DNA of 64,000 bases from Trachythela sp. YZ-2020 (Eukaryota; Cnidaria; Anthozoa; Malacalcyonacea; Clavulariidae). The stretch is from assembly GCA_016169945.1 (NCBI GenBank), contig JADLSH010000155.1:1991501-2055500 (forward strand), written 5' to 3'. The notes beneath the pieces were generated by a model. The model was given only the letters and a program-made list of their open reading frames with translations. It did no database searches and was not told the origin of the DNA. Positions 12,385 through 20,429 of this stretch are shown piece after piece (positions within the stretch are counted from its first letter, which is position 1; every line of letters begins with the position of its first letter). Made by a program: the position numbers and the translations under genes.

Positions 12385-12620
12385 TTTCGACTTTCGTGCA
12401 AGGCGAAGTCTATTTCGTCAATTTCAGTCGCCTGCCGCGATTTCGATGGCGCAATAAAAATGTCAGTATTAACGCAGCATAGTTCCGTTTATTTGCGGTA
12501 CACACTGAGTATTTTAATAAAATACGATGCAATGGAGAATTCGAAAATTTTCATTTTTATAATTCTACGTTTCCACCAATCTTCAGTCATCTTCAGAAAT
12601 TGTCAAGCGCCATTAAATTA
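12385..12620. repeat. Dispersed repeat, inverted partner at 39188-39380
   Basis: The segment from cgactttcgtgcaaggcgaag through cttcagtcatcttcag recurs in reverse complement at about 39188-39380, including the catagttccgtttatttgc segment and the gcgatttcgatggcg block. The two are moderately diverged. It is an interspersed element of unknown type; no open frame is shared. Confidence 0.65.
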
Positions 12621-12691
12621 TATTGGTCAATCGTCGTCCAAGTTTAGACCACAGATAACTTTGTCGACCTTATCATCACACCTGGGACAAT

Positions 12692-13255
12692 TTGGTGATA
12701 TCCCACCACATCACCCAGCTAAAGTCACAATCAACACTGCATTTGGAGCAGCAAGAACAACTGCAACTACAGCTGCATAATCTCCGTCTTCAACAACCAT
12801 CACAGCAGCAGCGGCAACAGCAACAACAACAAATGCAACAACGATTACAACAGCAGCAGCAGTTACAATTACAACAGTTGCAGCAACAACAACAGTGCTG
12901 ATTACTGTACCAACCAGTAAATTCTGCTACGGTTTGGCATTCCGGGCTTTCACCTCATCCGTATCAAAGTTGCCTGATGCAGAACAACGTAAAGAAATGC
13001 TATGGTTGCAATCAATCAGGATTTTACACACAAATACCGTTGCCCCCAGCACAACATCATTGTACGTCATGCTGATAGAAGAATTCGGGGTTTGCATAAC
13101 AACGGAGCCATACAGTATGGTGCAGACTCCACTAACACCTATTATCACTGCGAGTTTATCCCCACATTGCAAAAAAGAATCCCTATTTTGACGGGACTGT
13201 GTACGCAACTCCACAACTACTCTTGACTCCTGAGCAGCAATCAGTTATAATTGCT
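12692..13255 (+). pseudogene. Frameshifted gene: polyglutamine plus CYGC zinc domain
   Basis: An open frame from 12692 encodes a glutamine-rich stretch (about 60 residues, CAA/CAG codons, 12737-12895) that stops at TGA. The same frame then continues with a KKCYGCNQSG segment at about 12996-13025. A shifted frame continues with VRHADRRIRG and YGADSTNTYYHC, and another shift gives readable sequence to about 13255. I recall a recurring family in coral genomes with a CYGCG motif followed by a VRH.DRR...YYH stretch, and this looks like a broken copy. At least two frameshifts and one stop separate the parts. It ends about 90 bp before the Polinton left end, so insertion may have landed at its 3' side. 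Confidence 0.55.
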
Positions 13256-13335
13256 GCAAAGCTGAAAGTAAAGTTTTGTTAGGATTTATTACACTGAATA
13301 ATTGATAGGATCTTAAGCATACGGTTGAAAGAAAA

Positions 13336-13341
13336 ACTGTC
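13336..13341. repeat. Polinton left target-site duplication (ACTGTC)
   Basis: The hexamer ACTGTC directly precedes the left terminal repeat and is found again at 32588-32593 directly after the right one. A 6-bp duplication is the established signature of Polinton/Maverick integration. Confidence 0.95.
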
Positions 13342-13490
13342 AGTAGTAGGGAAAGGCCGGTTCTGCCCCATTTTAATTTATCAGTTTCAAAACAAGTTCT
13401 ACCCCATTTCTCAAATCGTTAGTTCCACCAACCGACACCTCCACCAACCGACACCGACACCAACCGACACCAAACGGGTTGAGAAAAAAA
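13342..13490 (+). repeat. Polinton left terminal inverted repeat, 149 bp
   Basis: Matches the reverse complement of 32445-32587 almost perfectly. The single clear difference is one extra 6-bp unit (gacacc) in a short internal repeat (caaccgacacc type). Protein-primed polymerases start at such ends, so this is the presumed replication origin. Confidence 0.95.
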
Positions 13491-13539
13491 TCGATAAACT
13501 AGTTTAAATGTTTTATATGCAAAAAACACACTAATAAAG
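13482..13539 (+). promoter_or_regulatory. Promoter module P1 (distal copy before polB)
   Basis: A TTTTATATG box is followed by AAAAACACACTAATAAAG at 13522-13539. The whole 58-bp module recurs with about two changes at 28932-28988. It is the first of two tandem copies ahead of the polymerase gene. Confidence 0.7.
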
Positions 13540-13548
13540 AATTGATAA

Positions 13549-13594
13549 AATAGTTTAAACGGATTATATATAAAAACACACTAATAAAGGGGCA
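13549..13594 (+). promoter_or_regulatory. Promoter module P1 (proximal copy of polB)
   Basis: ATAGTTTAAACGG and a TATATATA box are followed by AAAAACACACTAATAAAG at 13572-13589, five bases before the polymerase ATG. The same arrangement precedes six other genes of this element. Confidence 0.75.
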
Positions 13595-16500
13595 ATGAAT
13601 ACTTTAAGTTCAAACAAACTTAACTTACAACAAGCTCAACGAGCTCAACGTAAGCGTAAACTCAACGACGAGATTCAATCACTTCAACACAACGCGATGA
13701 AGAAGGAAAACGCAGCCATCGACAAAGTCTGGTCTGAGACTCTCAAAAGAGAGCAAAAGATTCAACAAAAGGAACGTCTTGGACTTCGCGCAGACCGAGA
13801 GCGTGAAGCCCTAATAACAGTTAAAGACGCTGAGAAGACTCGAAGAGCGACAGCGATGCGAAAGATAGAAAGTCAAGTGCGAGCTAAGTATGATCGTCAT
13901 CATACCAAAGAGAACGACATTTTAAAACGAAGGTACGATTACGAAGCGAAGCGGGCCGAAGTAACAGAGCTTAAAAGACAACAACGACAGCTCAAAGATG
14001 AGACAGCCAAGTGGGGGCGTGAGATCAAACATGAGTCACGACTTAGACAAAAAGCAGAGAACCGAGCTGATCGACTTAGAACCAAAGACCATAAAAAACA
14101 AAGCACTCGGGATAGAAACCAGTGGGCACGCGAAATCAAACTAGAGACCAAAAGACAAACCAAAGTACTCGACGACCTTAGATGGACCGGCACAAACAAA
14201 AAACTAATCAAAAACAGGAACACCCTTCGCAACAAACTTCAGAGAATTCACGACAAGGGTAAAAACCTAAAACCAAGACTCATCTCAGAGTCTCTTGACA
14301 AGCTCACAAGTAAGTGGTCCATAAGCGGGGGGAACTTCAAAGATCCAAAGATGTTCCTGAAGGTGACCACCTTCGAGGTGACGAAGCTGATTAATAGCAT
14401 CGATAGCATAGGTAAAAAAGTCCACACGGTGTTGATATGTAGAATGATTAAACTCGACCCACAAACCAACGACTCAATAATTACAATCTCACACTTTCGT
14501 AGTAACACGCACAGCATAATCAGCGAAGAGGATGCCGTTACAGAGTACGAGACGATGAAAGAGAAGATGCTTGAGGCACTTGCAGAGTATCAGAAGTTAG
14601 GCTCTGGGTGGCGGTTCTTATCTGTAGAGGAGCTTTTGATTCATATCACAAAGTTTACACCCTTAGAAGGTAAAAGTTATAAACCATTACCATCCATTAT
14701 TAAGCTCAAAAAAGCTATTATTAACATAGAGAACGATGACGACCAATGTTTTAAGTGGGCGATCACGAGAGCTTTGAACCCTGTTGATAGGAGCTGTAAA
14801 AACCCAGGACGTGTGTCAAAGATTTTAAAAATACAGGCAGAGAAACTTAACTGGGACAACCTTGAGTTTCCAATGAAAGTCAAAGACATCACCAAATTTG
14901 AGAGCAACAACGACGTGAGCGTTAACGTTTTTAGTTACGACGATGAGGCTAATAGCGTGTACACACTAAGGCTAAGCAAAACTAGTAACACGAAGCATGT
15001 TAACTTGTTCTTTTTGGATGAGCATTATAGTGTTGTTAAAGACATTAGCAGGTTGATAGCATCCCAGCTAAGCAAAAAGGAACACAAAAAGTACATCTGT
15101 ACAAGGTGTCTAAACAGCTTTGGTACTGAGATGTTATTATACCAACACAAAGAGCTGTGTGACAATCATGACCACCAAAGACACATTTACCCATCCAAGG
15201 GATCTCACACAGAGTTTCAGCATTATCACAAAATGCATAAGGTGTCCTTTGTTGTTAACGCTGACTTTGAGTCATTCCTACCTCCCATTAGCACTGTTAA
15301 GAACGATCCAACTAAGAGCTTTACAACACAGACTCACAGACACGACCCAAGTGGTTTTTGTTACGTCATTAAGTGTATCGACGAGACGGTATACCCCTTA
15401 AAAACGGTGAAGTACACCATCAAAAAAGAGGGTGAAGATATAGGTAAAAAATTCGTAGATTCATTAGAGCGAGACTTAAAAGACGTTTATAAAATATTAT
15501 CTAAGGTCGTCCCCATCAGGATGACGACAAAAGACGACACCAACTTCACCAACGCGAAAGACTGTTACGCGTGTGGGTTAAAATTAAATAATGACCGTGT
15601 AAGAGACCACTGTCATCTCACAGGTAAGTATCGTGGTGCTGCTCACAACGCGTGTAACCTCAAAATGCGAACCCCAAAATTCGTACCAGTGTTGTTTCAC
15701 AACCTGGAAGGGTACGACTCCCACCTTTTCATTAAAAGTCTTGGATTCTCAGAGGGCAGCGTTAAATGCATACCAAAGACAGATGAGAGGTATATCTCAT
15801 TTAGTAAAAACGTCATCATGGAGACGCACACAGATAAGAACACTGGTAAAGAGTACGAGAAAACCCTTGAAATTAGGTTTCTTGACTCGTTCAAATTCAC
15901 CCTCAAGTCGTTAGACAGCCTTGTAAAAGGTCTTGGTAAGGACGAGTTTAAAACTCTAGAGAAGGTTCTTGGTACGAGTAAACTTCTTAAAAAGAAAGGC
16001 GTGTACCCATACGAGTACATGACAGGCTTTGATAAACTTAGCGAGACCAAATTGCCATCTATGCCGGCCTTTCATAGTGAGCTTAATGGTACTAACATAA
16101 CAGACAAGGACTTCAAACACGCACTAAAAGTGTGGGCTGAGTTTGATTGTAAGACGATGCGTGATTACCACGACCTATACCTACTCACAGACGTCTTACT
16201 ACTTACAGACGTCATGGAGTACTACCGAGACATATGTTTTAAAAACTACGGCTTAGACCCCTTATGGTATTACACCGCACCCGGTCTAGCTTGGGACGCT
16301 GCACTAAAGATCTCTAAAGTAAAGTTAGAGTTACTAACAGACCCAAACATGTATCTAATGATAGAACAGGGTATTAGAGGTGGGGTTAGCACCATAACAA
16401 AGAGATATGCGAAGGCCAACAATAAGTATATGAGTGAACATAAAACCGAAGAGCAATCTATATATATTCCATACTTAGATGCTAACAATTTGTACGGGTG

Positions 16501-17761
16501 GGCTATGAGCGAGTCGTTACCCGTGGATGAGTTTAAGTGGATGACTGACAAGGAGTTAGACTCATGGAACAAATTGGGTAAGGGTAAGGGTTGTATATTA
16601 GAAGTTGACCTTGAGTATCCAGCAGAGTTACACGACTATCACAACGAGTACCCGTTAGCTCCAGAGAGACTAACAGTTAACAAGGTGGGCAAGCTGATCC
16701 CAAACCTTAACAACAAAACTAAGTACGTACTACATTACCGCAACTTAGAACAGTACATTAAACTAGGCTTGAAATTAACTAAGATTCACAGAGGGATTAG
16801 CTTTAATGAGAGACCCTGGTTAAAAGAGTACATTCAACTTAACACCGACCTTAGAACTAGAGGTACCACTGAGTTTGAGAAAGACTTCTTCAAACTAATG
16901 AACAATAGTGTGTTCGGGAAGACGATGGAAAACGTTCGCAAACGGGTAGACGTTAGATTAGTTACACGACCCGACCAACTTCAAAAGTTAGCTAAAAAGC
17001 CTAACTTCAAAGGTACGAATATATTCACAGAGAACCTGGTCGCGGTTAACATGAACAGAACCTCTATTAAATTAAACAAGCCTATCTACTTAGGGATGAG
17101 CATTCTAGACTTAAGTAAGACTTTAATGTACGATTTCCACTACGGTTACATTAAGACTAAGTATGGTGATAAAGCACAGCTACTGTTTACAGACACGGAC
17201 AGCCTATGCTATGAGATCAAGACAGACGACTTCTACAAAGACATCTCGGGTGACATCAAAACACACTTCGACACCAGCAACTTTCCATCTGACCACCCCA
17301 GCAATATTCCAACAGGGATCAACAAGAAAGTAATTGGTATGAAGAAAGACGAGTGTGGTGGTAAACAAATATCTGAGTTCGTTGGACTGCGTAGCAAGCT
17401 ATACGCGTACAAAATGGATGACAGCAACAAAGAGGAGAAGAAGTGTAAAGGCGTGAAAAAATCAGTTGTCAAGAGAGACATCTCATTTAATGATTATAAG
17501 AAGTGTTTGTTTAGCGGGGTCCGCCAATATAGAAGCATGAATACGTTTAGAAGTCGCGCACACGTGATTTACACAGAAACGATAAACAAAGTAGCACTTT
17601 CAGCGAGTGATGATAAAAGAATTATTAGCGACACTGGTGTAGAGACAACAGCCATTGGTCATTGGCGAGTACTCGCCGATAAAGGAGTTGTCTTATCAAA
17701 AACGATCCCACACCCAAAGACAAACACGTTAGCTTCACTAGCTCTTAAAGCTCTTAAATAA
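13595..17761 (+). CDS. polB: Protein-primed family B DNA polymerase (pPolB)
   Basis: This 1388-residue protein replicates the element by protein-primed synthesis from the terminal repeats. Residues 1-230 are highly charged coiled coil. A C2H2 finger (CTRCLNSFG...HKELCDNH) lies near 500-525. The 3'-5' exonuclease follows, with Exo I (NADFES, about 555) and Exo II (FHNLEGYDSH, about 700). Between them sits the EndoVII/HNH-like cysteine-histidine insert typical of Polinton polymerases (CYACG then DHCHLTGKYRGAAHNACN, 656-690). Polymerase motif A is YLDANNLYGWAM (960-971), motif B is LMNNSVFGKTM (about 1100), and motif C is FTDTDS with aspartates 1200 and 1202. The catalytic residues I could check are present. 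The start lies five bases after the P1 motif. Its stop codon forms the TAAATG of the next gene. Confidence 0.97.
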   Translation: MNTLSSNKLNLQQAQRAQRKRKLNDEIQSLQHNAMKKENAAIDKVWSETLKREQKIQQKERLGLRADREREALITVKDAEKTRRATAMRKIESQVRAKYDRHHTKENDILKRRYDYEAKRAEVTELKRQQRQLKDETAKWGREIKHESRLRQKAENRADRLRTKDHKKQSTRDRNQWAREIKLETKRQTKVLDDLRWTGTNKKLIKNRNTLRNKLQRIHDKGKNLKPRLISESLDKLTSKWSISGGNFKDPKMFLKVTTFEVTKLINSIDSIGKKVHTVLICRMIKLDPQTNDSIITISHFRSNTHSIISEEDAVTEYETMKEKMLEALAEYQKLGSGWRFLSVEELLIHITKFTPLEGKSYKPLPSIIKLKKAIINIENDDDQCFKWAITRALNPVDRSCKNPGRVSKILKIQAEKLNWDNLEFPMKVKDITKFESNNDVSVNVFSYDDEANSVYTLRLSKTSNTKHVNLFFLDEHYSVVKDISRLIASQLSKKEHKKYICTRCLNSFGTEMLLYQHKELCDNHDHQRHIYPSKGSHTEFQHYHKMHKVSFVVNADFESFLPPISTVKNDPTKSFTTQTHRHDPSGFCYVIKCIDETVYPLKTVKYTIKKEGEDIGKKFVDSLERDLKDVYKILSKVVPIRMTTKDDTNFTNAKDCYACGLKLNNDRVRDHCHLTGKYRGAAHNACNLKMRTPKFVPVLFHNLEGYDSHLFIKSLGFSEGSVKCIPKTDERYISFSKNVIMETHTDKNTGKEYEKTLEIRFLDSFKFTLKSLDSLVKGLGKDEFKTLEKVLGTSKLLKKKGVYPYEYMTGFDKLSETKLPSMPAFHSELNGTNITDKDFKHALKVWAEFDCKTMRDYHDLYLLTDVLLLTDVMEYYRDICFKNYGLDPLWYYTAPGLAWDAALKISKVKLELLTDPNMYLMIEQGIRGGVSTITKRYAKANNKYMSEHKTEEQSIYIPYLDANNLYGWAMSESLPVDEFKWMTDKELDSWNKLGKGKGCILEVDLEYPAELHDYHNEYPLAPERLTVNKVGKLIPNLNNKTKYVLHYRNLEQYIKLGLKLTKIHRGISFNERPWLKEYIQLNTDLRTRGTTEFEKDFFKLMNNSVFGKTMENVRKRVDVRLVTRPDQLQKLAKKPNFKGTNIFTENLVAVNMNRTSIKLNKPIYLGMSILDLSKTLMYDFHYGYIKTKYGDKAQLLFTDTDSLCYEIKTDDFYKDISGDIKTHFDTSNFPSDHPSNIPTGINKKVIGMKKDECGGKQISEFVGLRSKLYAYKMDDSNKEEKKCKGVKKSVVKRDISFNDYKKCLFSGVRQYRSMNTFRSRAHVIYTETINKVALSASDDKRIISDTGVETTAIGHWRVLADKGVVLSKTIPHPKTNTLASLALKALK

Positions 17762-18253
17762 ATGAGTCTAAACTTTGGTTACTCTGAAAATATCGAGTTC
17801 AATACAAATTTCAGTCCTATCACACAACTAAAAACGTTGCACTACCAATTCTATTACCCAGCCTTAAGTACGACCAGTTTGTCGTCCCCGTTCAGCTTAG
17901 ACAGCGGCTGGCCACACAACGTTATGTTTTGCATAAGTAACAACGACGACGCTAAGTTCGTAATAATATCTCACACGTTTGACGCAGACGAGACTATAAC
18001 GTCGTTGAAAGTAAGATGGGTATTCAGAGCGTATAAACTTGATGGTACAACAGTTGACATCCCACTTGATGATATTAGTTATAACACCGGAAATATACGA
18101 GTCTCAAACACGTACTTCTTAGGTCATGAGTACAAATTCAAAGACGTAACCTCTGATCATAAAATGCTTGCAGGCTTCATTCTTAAACTGCGACAGCTTG
18201 ACGGAACGACATATGGTAACGAGTCAGTCATGAGTATAATGGTTTACTTTTAA
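17762..18253 (+). CDS. Unrecognised 163-aa beta-rich protein
   Basis: The ATG overlaps the polymerase stop as TAAATG, the start signal shared by the presumed late genes. The protein has alternating hydrophobic stretches (KFVIISHTF, LKVRWVFRAY, HEYKFKDVT, SVMSIMVYF), suggesting a beta-sandwich. There is no signal peptide, membrane helix or cysteine motif. Its position behind the polymerase, with a different start signal, suggests it is expressed separately, probably as a virion component. I do not recognise the family and assign no function. A hairpin follows 14 bases after the stop. Confidence 0.75.
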   Translation: MSLNFGYSENIEFNTNFSPITQLKTLHYQFYYPALSTTSLSSPFSLDSGWPHNVMFCISNNDDAKFVIISHTFDADETITSLKVRWVFRAYKLDGTTVDIPLDDISYNTGNIRVSNTYFLGHEYKFKDVTSDHKMLAGFILKLRQLDGTTYGNESVMSIMVYF

Positions 18254-18266
18254 CCCCCTGAGTTTG

Positions 18267-18287
18267 CGTATGTTAAAAAAACATACG
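18267..18287. terminator. Hairpin between convergent genes
   Basis: Arms cgtatgtt and aacatacg are exact inverted copies around a short A loop. The hairpin sits between the 3' ends of the rightward gene ending 18253 and the leftward gene ending 18314. It probably marks transcript ends for one or both. Confidence 0.6.
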
Positions 18288-18313
18288 TAATCTGTTTTGG
18301 TAGCTTTAAACTT

Positions 18314-18706
18314 TTAATTTCGCATTAAGATCATATCTAGAACACTATCTAGAACACTATTCCCTTTTTGTTTTTTACTTGCGTTAAGAACGTCAAACTG
18401 TTTAGTCCTTTTAATTTTATTTTCAATCCTGGTGTCGTATGTGGTATGTACACCAGACGGTCCAGTGTCGCCAGTCTTGCCAGTCTTGCCAGTCGGTCCA
18501 GTGTCACCTTTGTCACCTTTTGGACCAACTATTGAGTCACCCTTTGGACCAACTATTGAGTCACCTTTTAGACCAACTATTGAGTCACCTTTTGGGCCTT
18601 GTACACAATAGTCCATAGTAGTATCTTGTAACTGCCAATGTACTCCAAAAATATTCTTTAAAATGTATGCTCCAACGCCAACTCCAGCAATTAATGTATA
18701 TGACAT
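18314..18706 (-). CDS. Small membrane-anchored collagen-like protein
   Basis: I place the start at 18706 (130 residues), because an upstream extension would run through the divergent gene at 18726. The N-terminus has a hydrophobic segment (residues 3-20), likely a membrane anchor or signal. Residues 37-85 are Gly-X-Y repeats of GPKGDSIV and GKTGDTGPSG type, which in known proteins form a collagen triple helix. The C-terminal 45 residues are charged. Collagen-like proteins occur in virophages such as Sputnik and in mimiviruses, where they decorate particles. This one is a candidate surface or stalk protein. The DNA repeat (ctattgagtcacctttt units) shows recent internal duplication. It shares a palindromic start region with the neighbouring gene. 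Confidence 0.8.
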   Translation of the reverse strand: MSYTLIAGVGVGAYILKNIFGVHWQLQDTTMDYCVQGPKGDSIVGLKGDSIVGPKGDSIVGPKGDKGDTGPTGKTGKTGDTGPSGVHTTYDTRIENKIKRTKQFDVLNASKKQKGNSVLDSVLDMILMRN

Positions 18707-18710
18707 CTCT

Positions 18711-18726
18711 TTTATTATATAATAAA
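18711..18726. promoter_or_regulatory. Palindromic bidirectional start signal 1
   Basis: TTTATTATATAATAAA is a perfect 16-bp palindrome between two divergent ATGs (18706 minus, 18726 plus). Each side presents a TATAATAAA motif to its gene, so one site can serve both directions. Confidence 0.7.
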
Positions 18727-19127
18727 TGCACGACATCATTAACTTCTCTGAAGGTGAACTTTCAGACATTAAAGAAGAGGTAGTAACCGTACTATCTAAA
18801 ATGAAAAAAGGGATCTTTAAAAAAAAGATCAAACTAGTAGGTAAGACGCTAGTGAAACTGGTTCTTGTAGGTGGTGGCGTAGCCGTAGCTATTATTTTTC
18901 CATCTGCTATTGTGCTAGCAGTTCTTGGTGGTATGGTTGCAATAGTAGATGGAGCTAAAGGTACAGTTAAGACAGTGAAAAAGGTTAAACGAAAAAACTT
19001 AGACATAAAAACAGGTAAAGACGAGCTTAAAGAGGTAGAGACTGAGCTAACGAAGAAAAAAGCGACAAGAAAGTATGTTGAGAACTTACGACCAACAGCA
19101 CCGCCACTTTACCCAGGACTTAATTAA
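18726..19127 (+). CDS. Membrane protein with clustered late-domain motifs
   Basis: A 133-residue protein. Residues 28-42 are strongly basic, 43-76 are hydrophobic (one long or two short membrane helices), and 80-115 are charged and probably helical. The last eleven residues are RPTAPPLYPGLN-like: PTAP at 123-126, PPLY at 126-129 and LYPGL at 128-132. In retroviruses and filoviruses these motifs bind TSG101, NEDD4-type WW domains and ALIX respectively, and bring ESCRT to budding sites. Their overlap at a flexible C-terminus is unlikely to be neutral filler. The start is TAATAAATG. I infer a role in membrane remodelling or exit; no homologue is recognised. Confidence 0.82.
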   Translation: MHDIINFSEGELSDIKEEVVTVLSKMKKGIFKKKIKLVGKTLVKLVLVGGGVAVAIIFPSAIVLAVLGGMVAIVDGAKGTVKTVKKVKRKNLDIKTGKDELKEVETELTKKKATRKYVENLRPTAPPLYPGLN

Positions 19128-19145
19128 AAAAAATGTTACATTCAT

Positions 19146-19172
19146 GTTACCTTTCATTTTGTGAAAGGTGAC
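19146..19172. terminator. Hairpin between convergent genes
   Basis: Arms gttacctttca and tgaaaggtgac pair over 11 bases with one G-T pair around ttttg. It lies between the stops at 19127 (plus) and 19203 (minus), after an A7 run. Confidence 0.65.
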
Positions 19173-19202
19173 ATATCACTTAACTTAAGCTTCTCGCATG
19201 TC

Positions 19203-19685
19203 TCACTCGTCTTGCTCAGGCTCATGCTTAGGCTTCTCACTTGTGTGCTTAGACATAACATGCTTACCAACAACTAACCCACCACAAACCAACCCAATAT
19301 ATGGAAGATATGGTGTTATGTGACTAAGAATATTTTTTATGTCTTTTTTGATGAGATGGTTGCTTCTCAGATCTTGCTCTAGTGAATCTTTGTTATCGAT
19401 AGCGTTTAGTGAGTCCATCAAGCCTGAAAATTTTTCAATTAAACTGTCAGAGATAAACTCGTTAGTCGCATCTAGTTGCTTTCTATCGTACTCTTTTTTG
19501 ATCTTTTCTAAGGTCTCTTGGTTGGCCTTTTTAAGATACTTCTCTGTTTGTTTGATATCACCTCTCATGGATAATGTGAGTAGCTCCTCGCGTATGTTAT
19601 CGTTGTTTGGTTCACCCAGTTTGGGTTCACCCAGTTTGGGTTCAAATGTTTTAAAGTTAGGGAACGTGTCTTCTTTGCCGCTCAT
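19203..19685 (-). CDS. 160-aa protein with C-terminal membrane helix
   Basis: The N-terminus carries a tandem EPKLG repeat (residues 15-25) from a 15-bp DNA duplication. Residues 40-115 are charged and helical. A single hydrophobic helix (PYLPYIGLVCGGLVVGKHV, about 124-143) precedes a short charged tail ending HEPEQDE. The start is TATAATAAATG, the presumed late signal. The gene follows the packaging ATPase in the leftward block and overlaps the end of the small hydrophobic frame upstream. I do not recognise the family. A tail-anchored virion or membrane protein is a reasonable inference. Confidence 0.78.
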   Translation of the reverse strand: MSGKEDTFPNFKTFEPKLGEPKLGEPNNDNIREELLTLSMRGDIKQTEKYLKKANQETLEKIKKEYDRKQLDATNEFISDSLIEKFSGLMDSLNAIDNKDSLEQDLRSNHLIKKDIKNILSHITPYLPYIGLVCGGLVVGKHVMSKHTSEKPKHEPEQDE

Positions 19686-19881
19686 TTATTATATGTGTTG
19701 CACTAGGTTGCGTGCACACTGTAAACAATGTAAAACCAATCGCGAACAAGGTCACCGCTATCGCGAACAAGACAAATCCAATCGCGAACAAGGTGAAACA
19801 AGCCGCGAACTGAAGCGGTTTACGTTGAATATTCAACGCTATGTGTGAAAGGATATCGACGTAGTACTTCAAGTCTTGCAT
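19657..19881 (-). CDS. Possible 74-aa hydrophobic protein
   Basis: The frame overlaps the ATPase 3' end by 62 bases and the next gene's start by 29. It encodes a repetitive hydrophobic core (TLFAIGFVLFAIAVTLFAIGF, residues 30-50) capable of one or two membrane helices, then a basic tail. The core comes from four imperfect copies of a cgcgaacaag-type repeat read on the other strand. The start follows CTAATAAAT. It may be real or simply a by-product of the repeat. Confidence 0.4.
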   Translation of the reverse strand: MQDLKYYVDILSHIALNIQRKPLQFAACFTLFAIGFVLFAIAVTLFAIGFTLFTVCTQPSATHIINERQRRHVP

Positions 19882-20398
19882 ATTTATTAGTTTGTAATTT
19901 TTCTATAATGTCACGCTCTTGGTCTTTACTAACGTTAAGAGACTCTTCTATGAACAACTGCATGTCTTTTTTAGTTGGGTTATAGAACGTAACCATCTTT
20001 GACGTGTTGTCTCTGTAGGGTTTTGTGATACTTGTGAGTTGCTGTGTTATAACGATCGTACTTAGGTTAAAATGTCTAGCGGAAAAGGCAAGTCTTACCA
20101 TCTCACTTGTTCTGTTTTTAACTGACTGACTACTCGCACAGTCGTCTAGAATGATAAGACTATTCGTGCCACTAAAGATCTTAGTGACATACTTTAGGAA
20201 AGCCTCTACGGAGTCTTGATCACACGGTATTGGGAAGAACTTGTCATCGTCTTTATACTCCCAATTTTGATACGTTTTGTTGTACAAGTAGGTTGGGCAA
20301 ATTAAAAAGATGTATTCAAAGTGACCCTTGTACTCATTCTCTAACATCTTAAGAAGGTAGTAGGTCTTACCACACCCAGTCATACCAACTATTATCAT
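19820..20398 (-). CDS. Genome-packaging ATPase (FtsK/HerA, A32-like)
   Basis: A 192-residue P-loop ATPase expected to drive DNA into capsids. Walker A is GMTGCGKT (residues 5-12), Walker B is LIILDDC (81-87), and IVITQQ (about 115) fits the sensor strand. Polinton, virophage and poxvirus A32 packaging ATPases share this compact layout, normally with 10-20 residues before Walker A. Here the first in-frame Met is only four residues before it. The same frame stays open upstream to about 20430. An ATG at 20424, preceded by the late AATAAATG signal, lies in a different frame and meets a stop after three codons. So either the short start is used, or a one-base indel has damaged the normal start. 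Confidence 0.92.
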   Translation of the reverse strand: MIIVGMTGCGKTYYLLKMLENEYKGHFEYIFLICPTYLYNKTYQNWEYKDDDKFFPIPCDQDSVEAFLKYVTKIFSGTNSLIILDDCASSQSVKNRTSEMVRLAFSARHFNLSTIVITQQLTSITKPYRDNTSKMVTFYNPTKKDMQLFIEESLNVSKDQERDIIEKLQTNKYARLEVLRRYPFTHSVEYST

Positions 20399-20429
20399 AT
20401 TGAACGGTGTCTCTAGTCGCTCATTTATT

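Noticed and set aside
13939..17481. Several minus-strand frames of 77-117 residues inside the polymerase gene
   Set aside because: Antisense shadows; no motif and no start signal of either promoter class.
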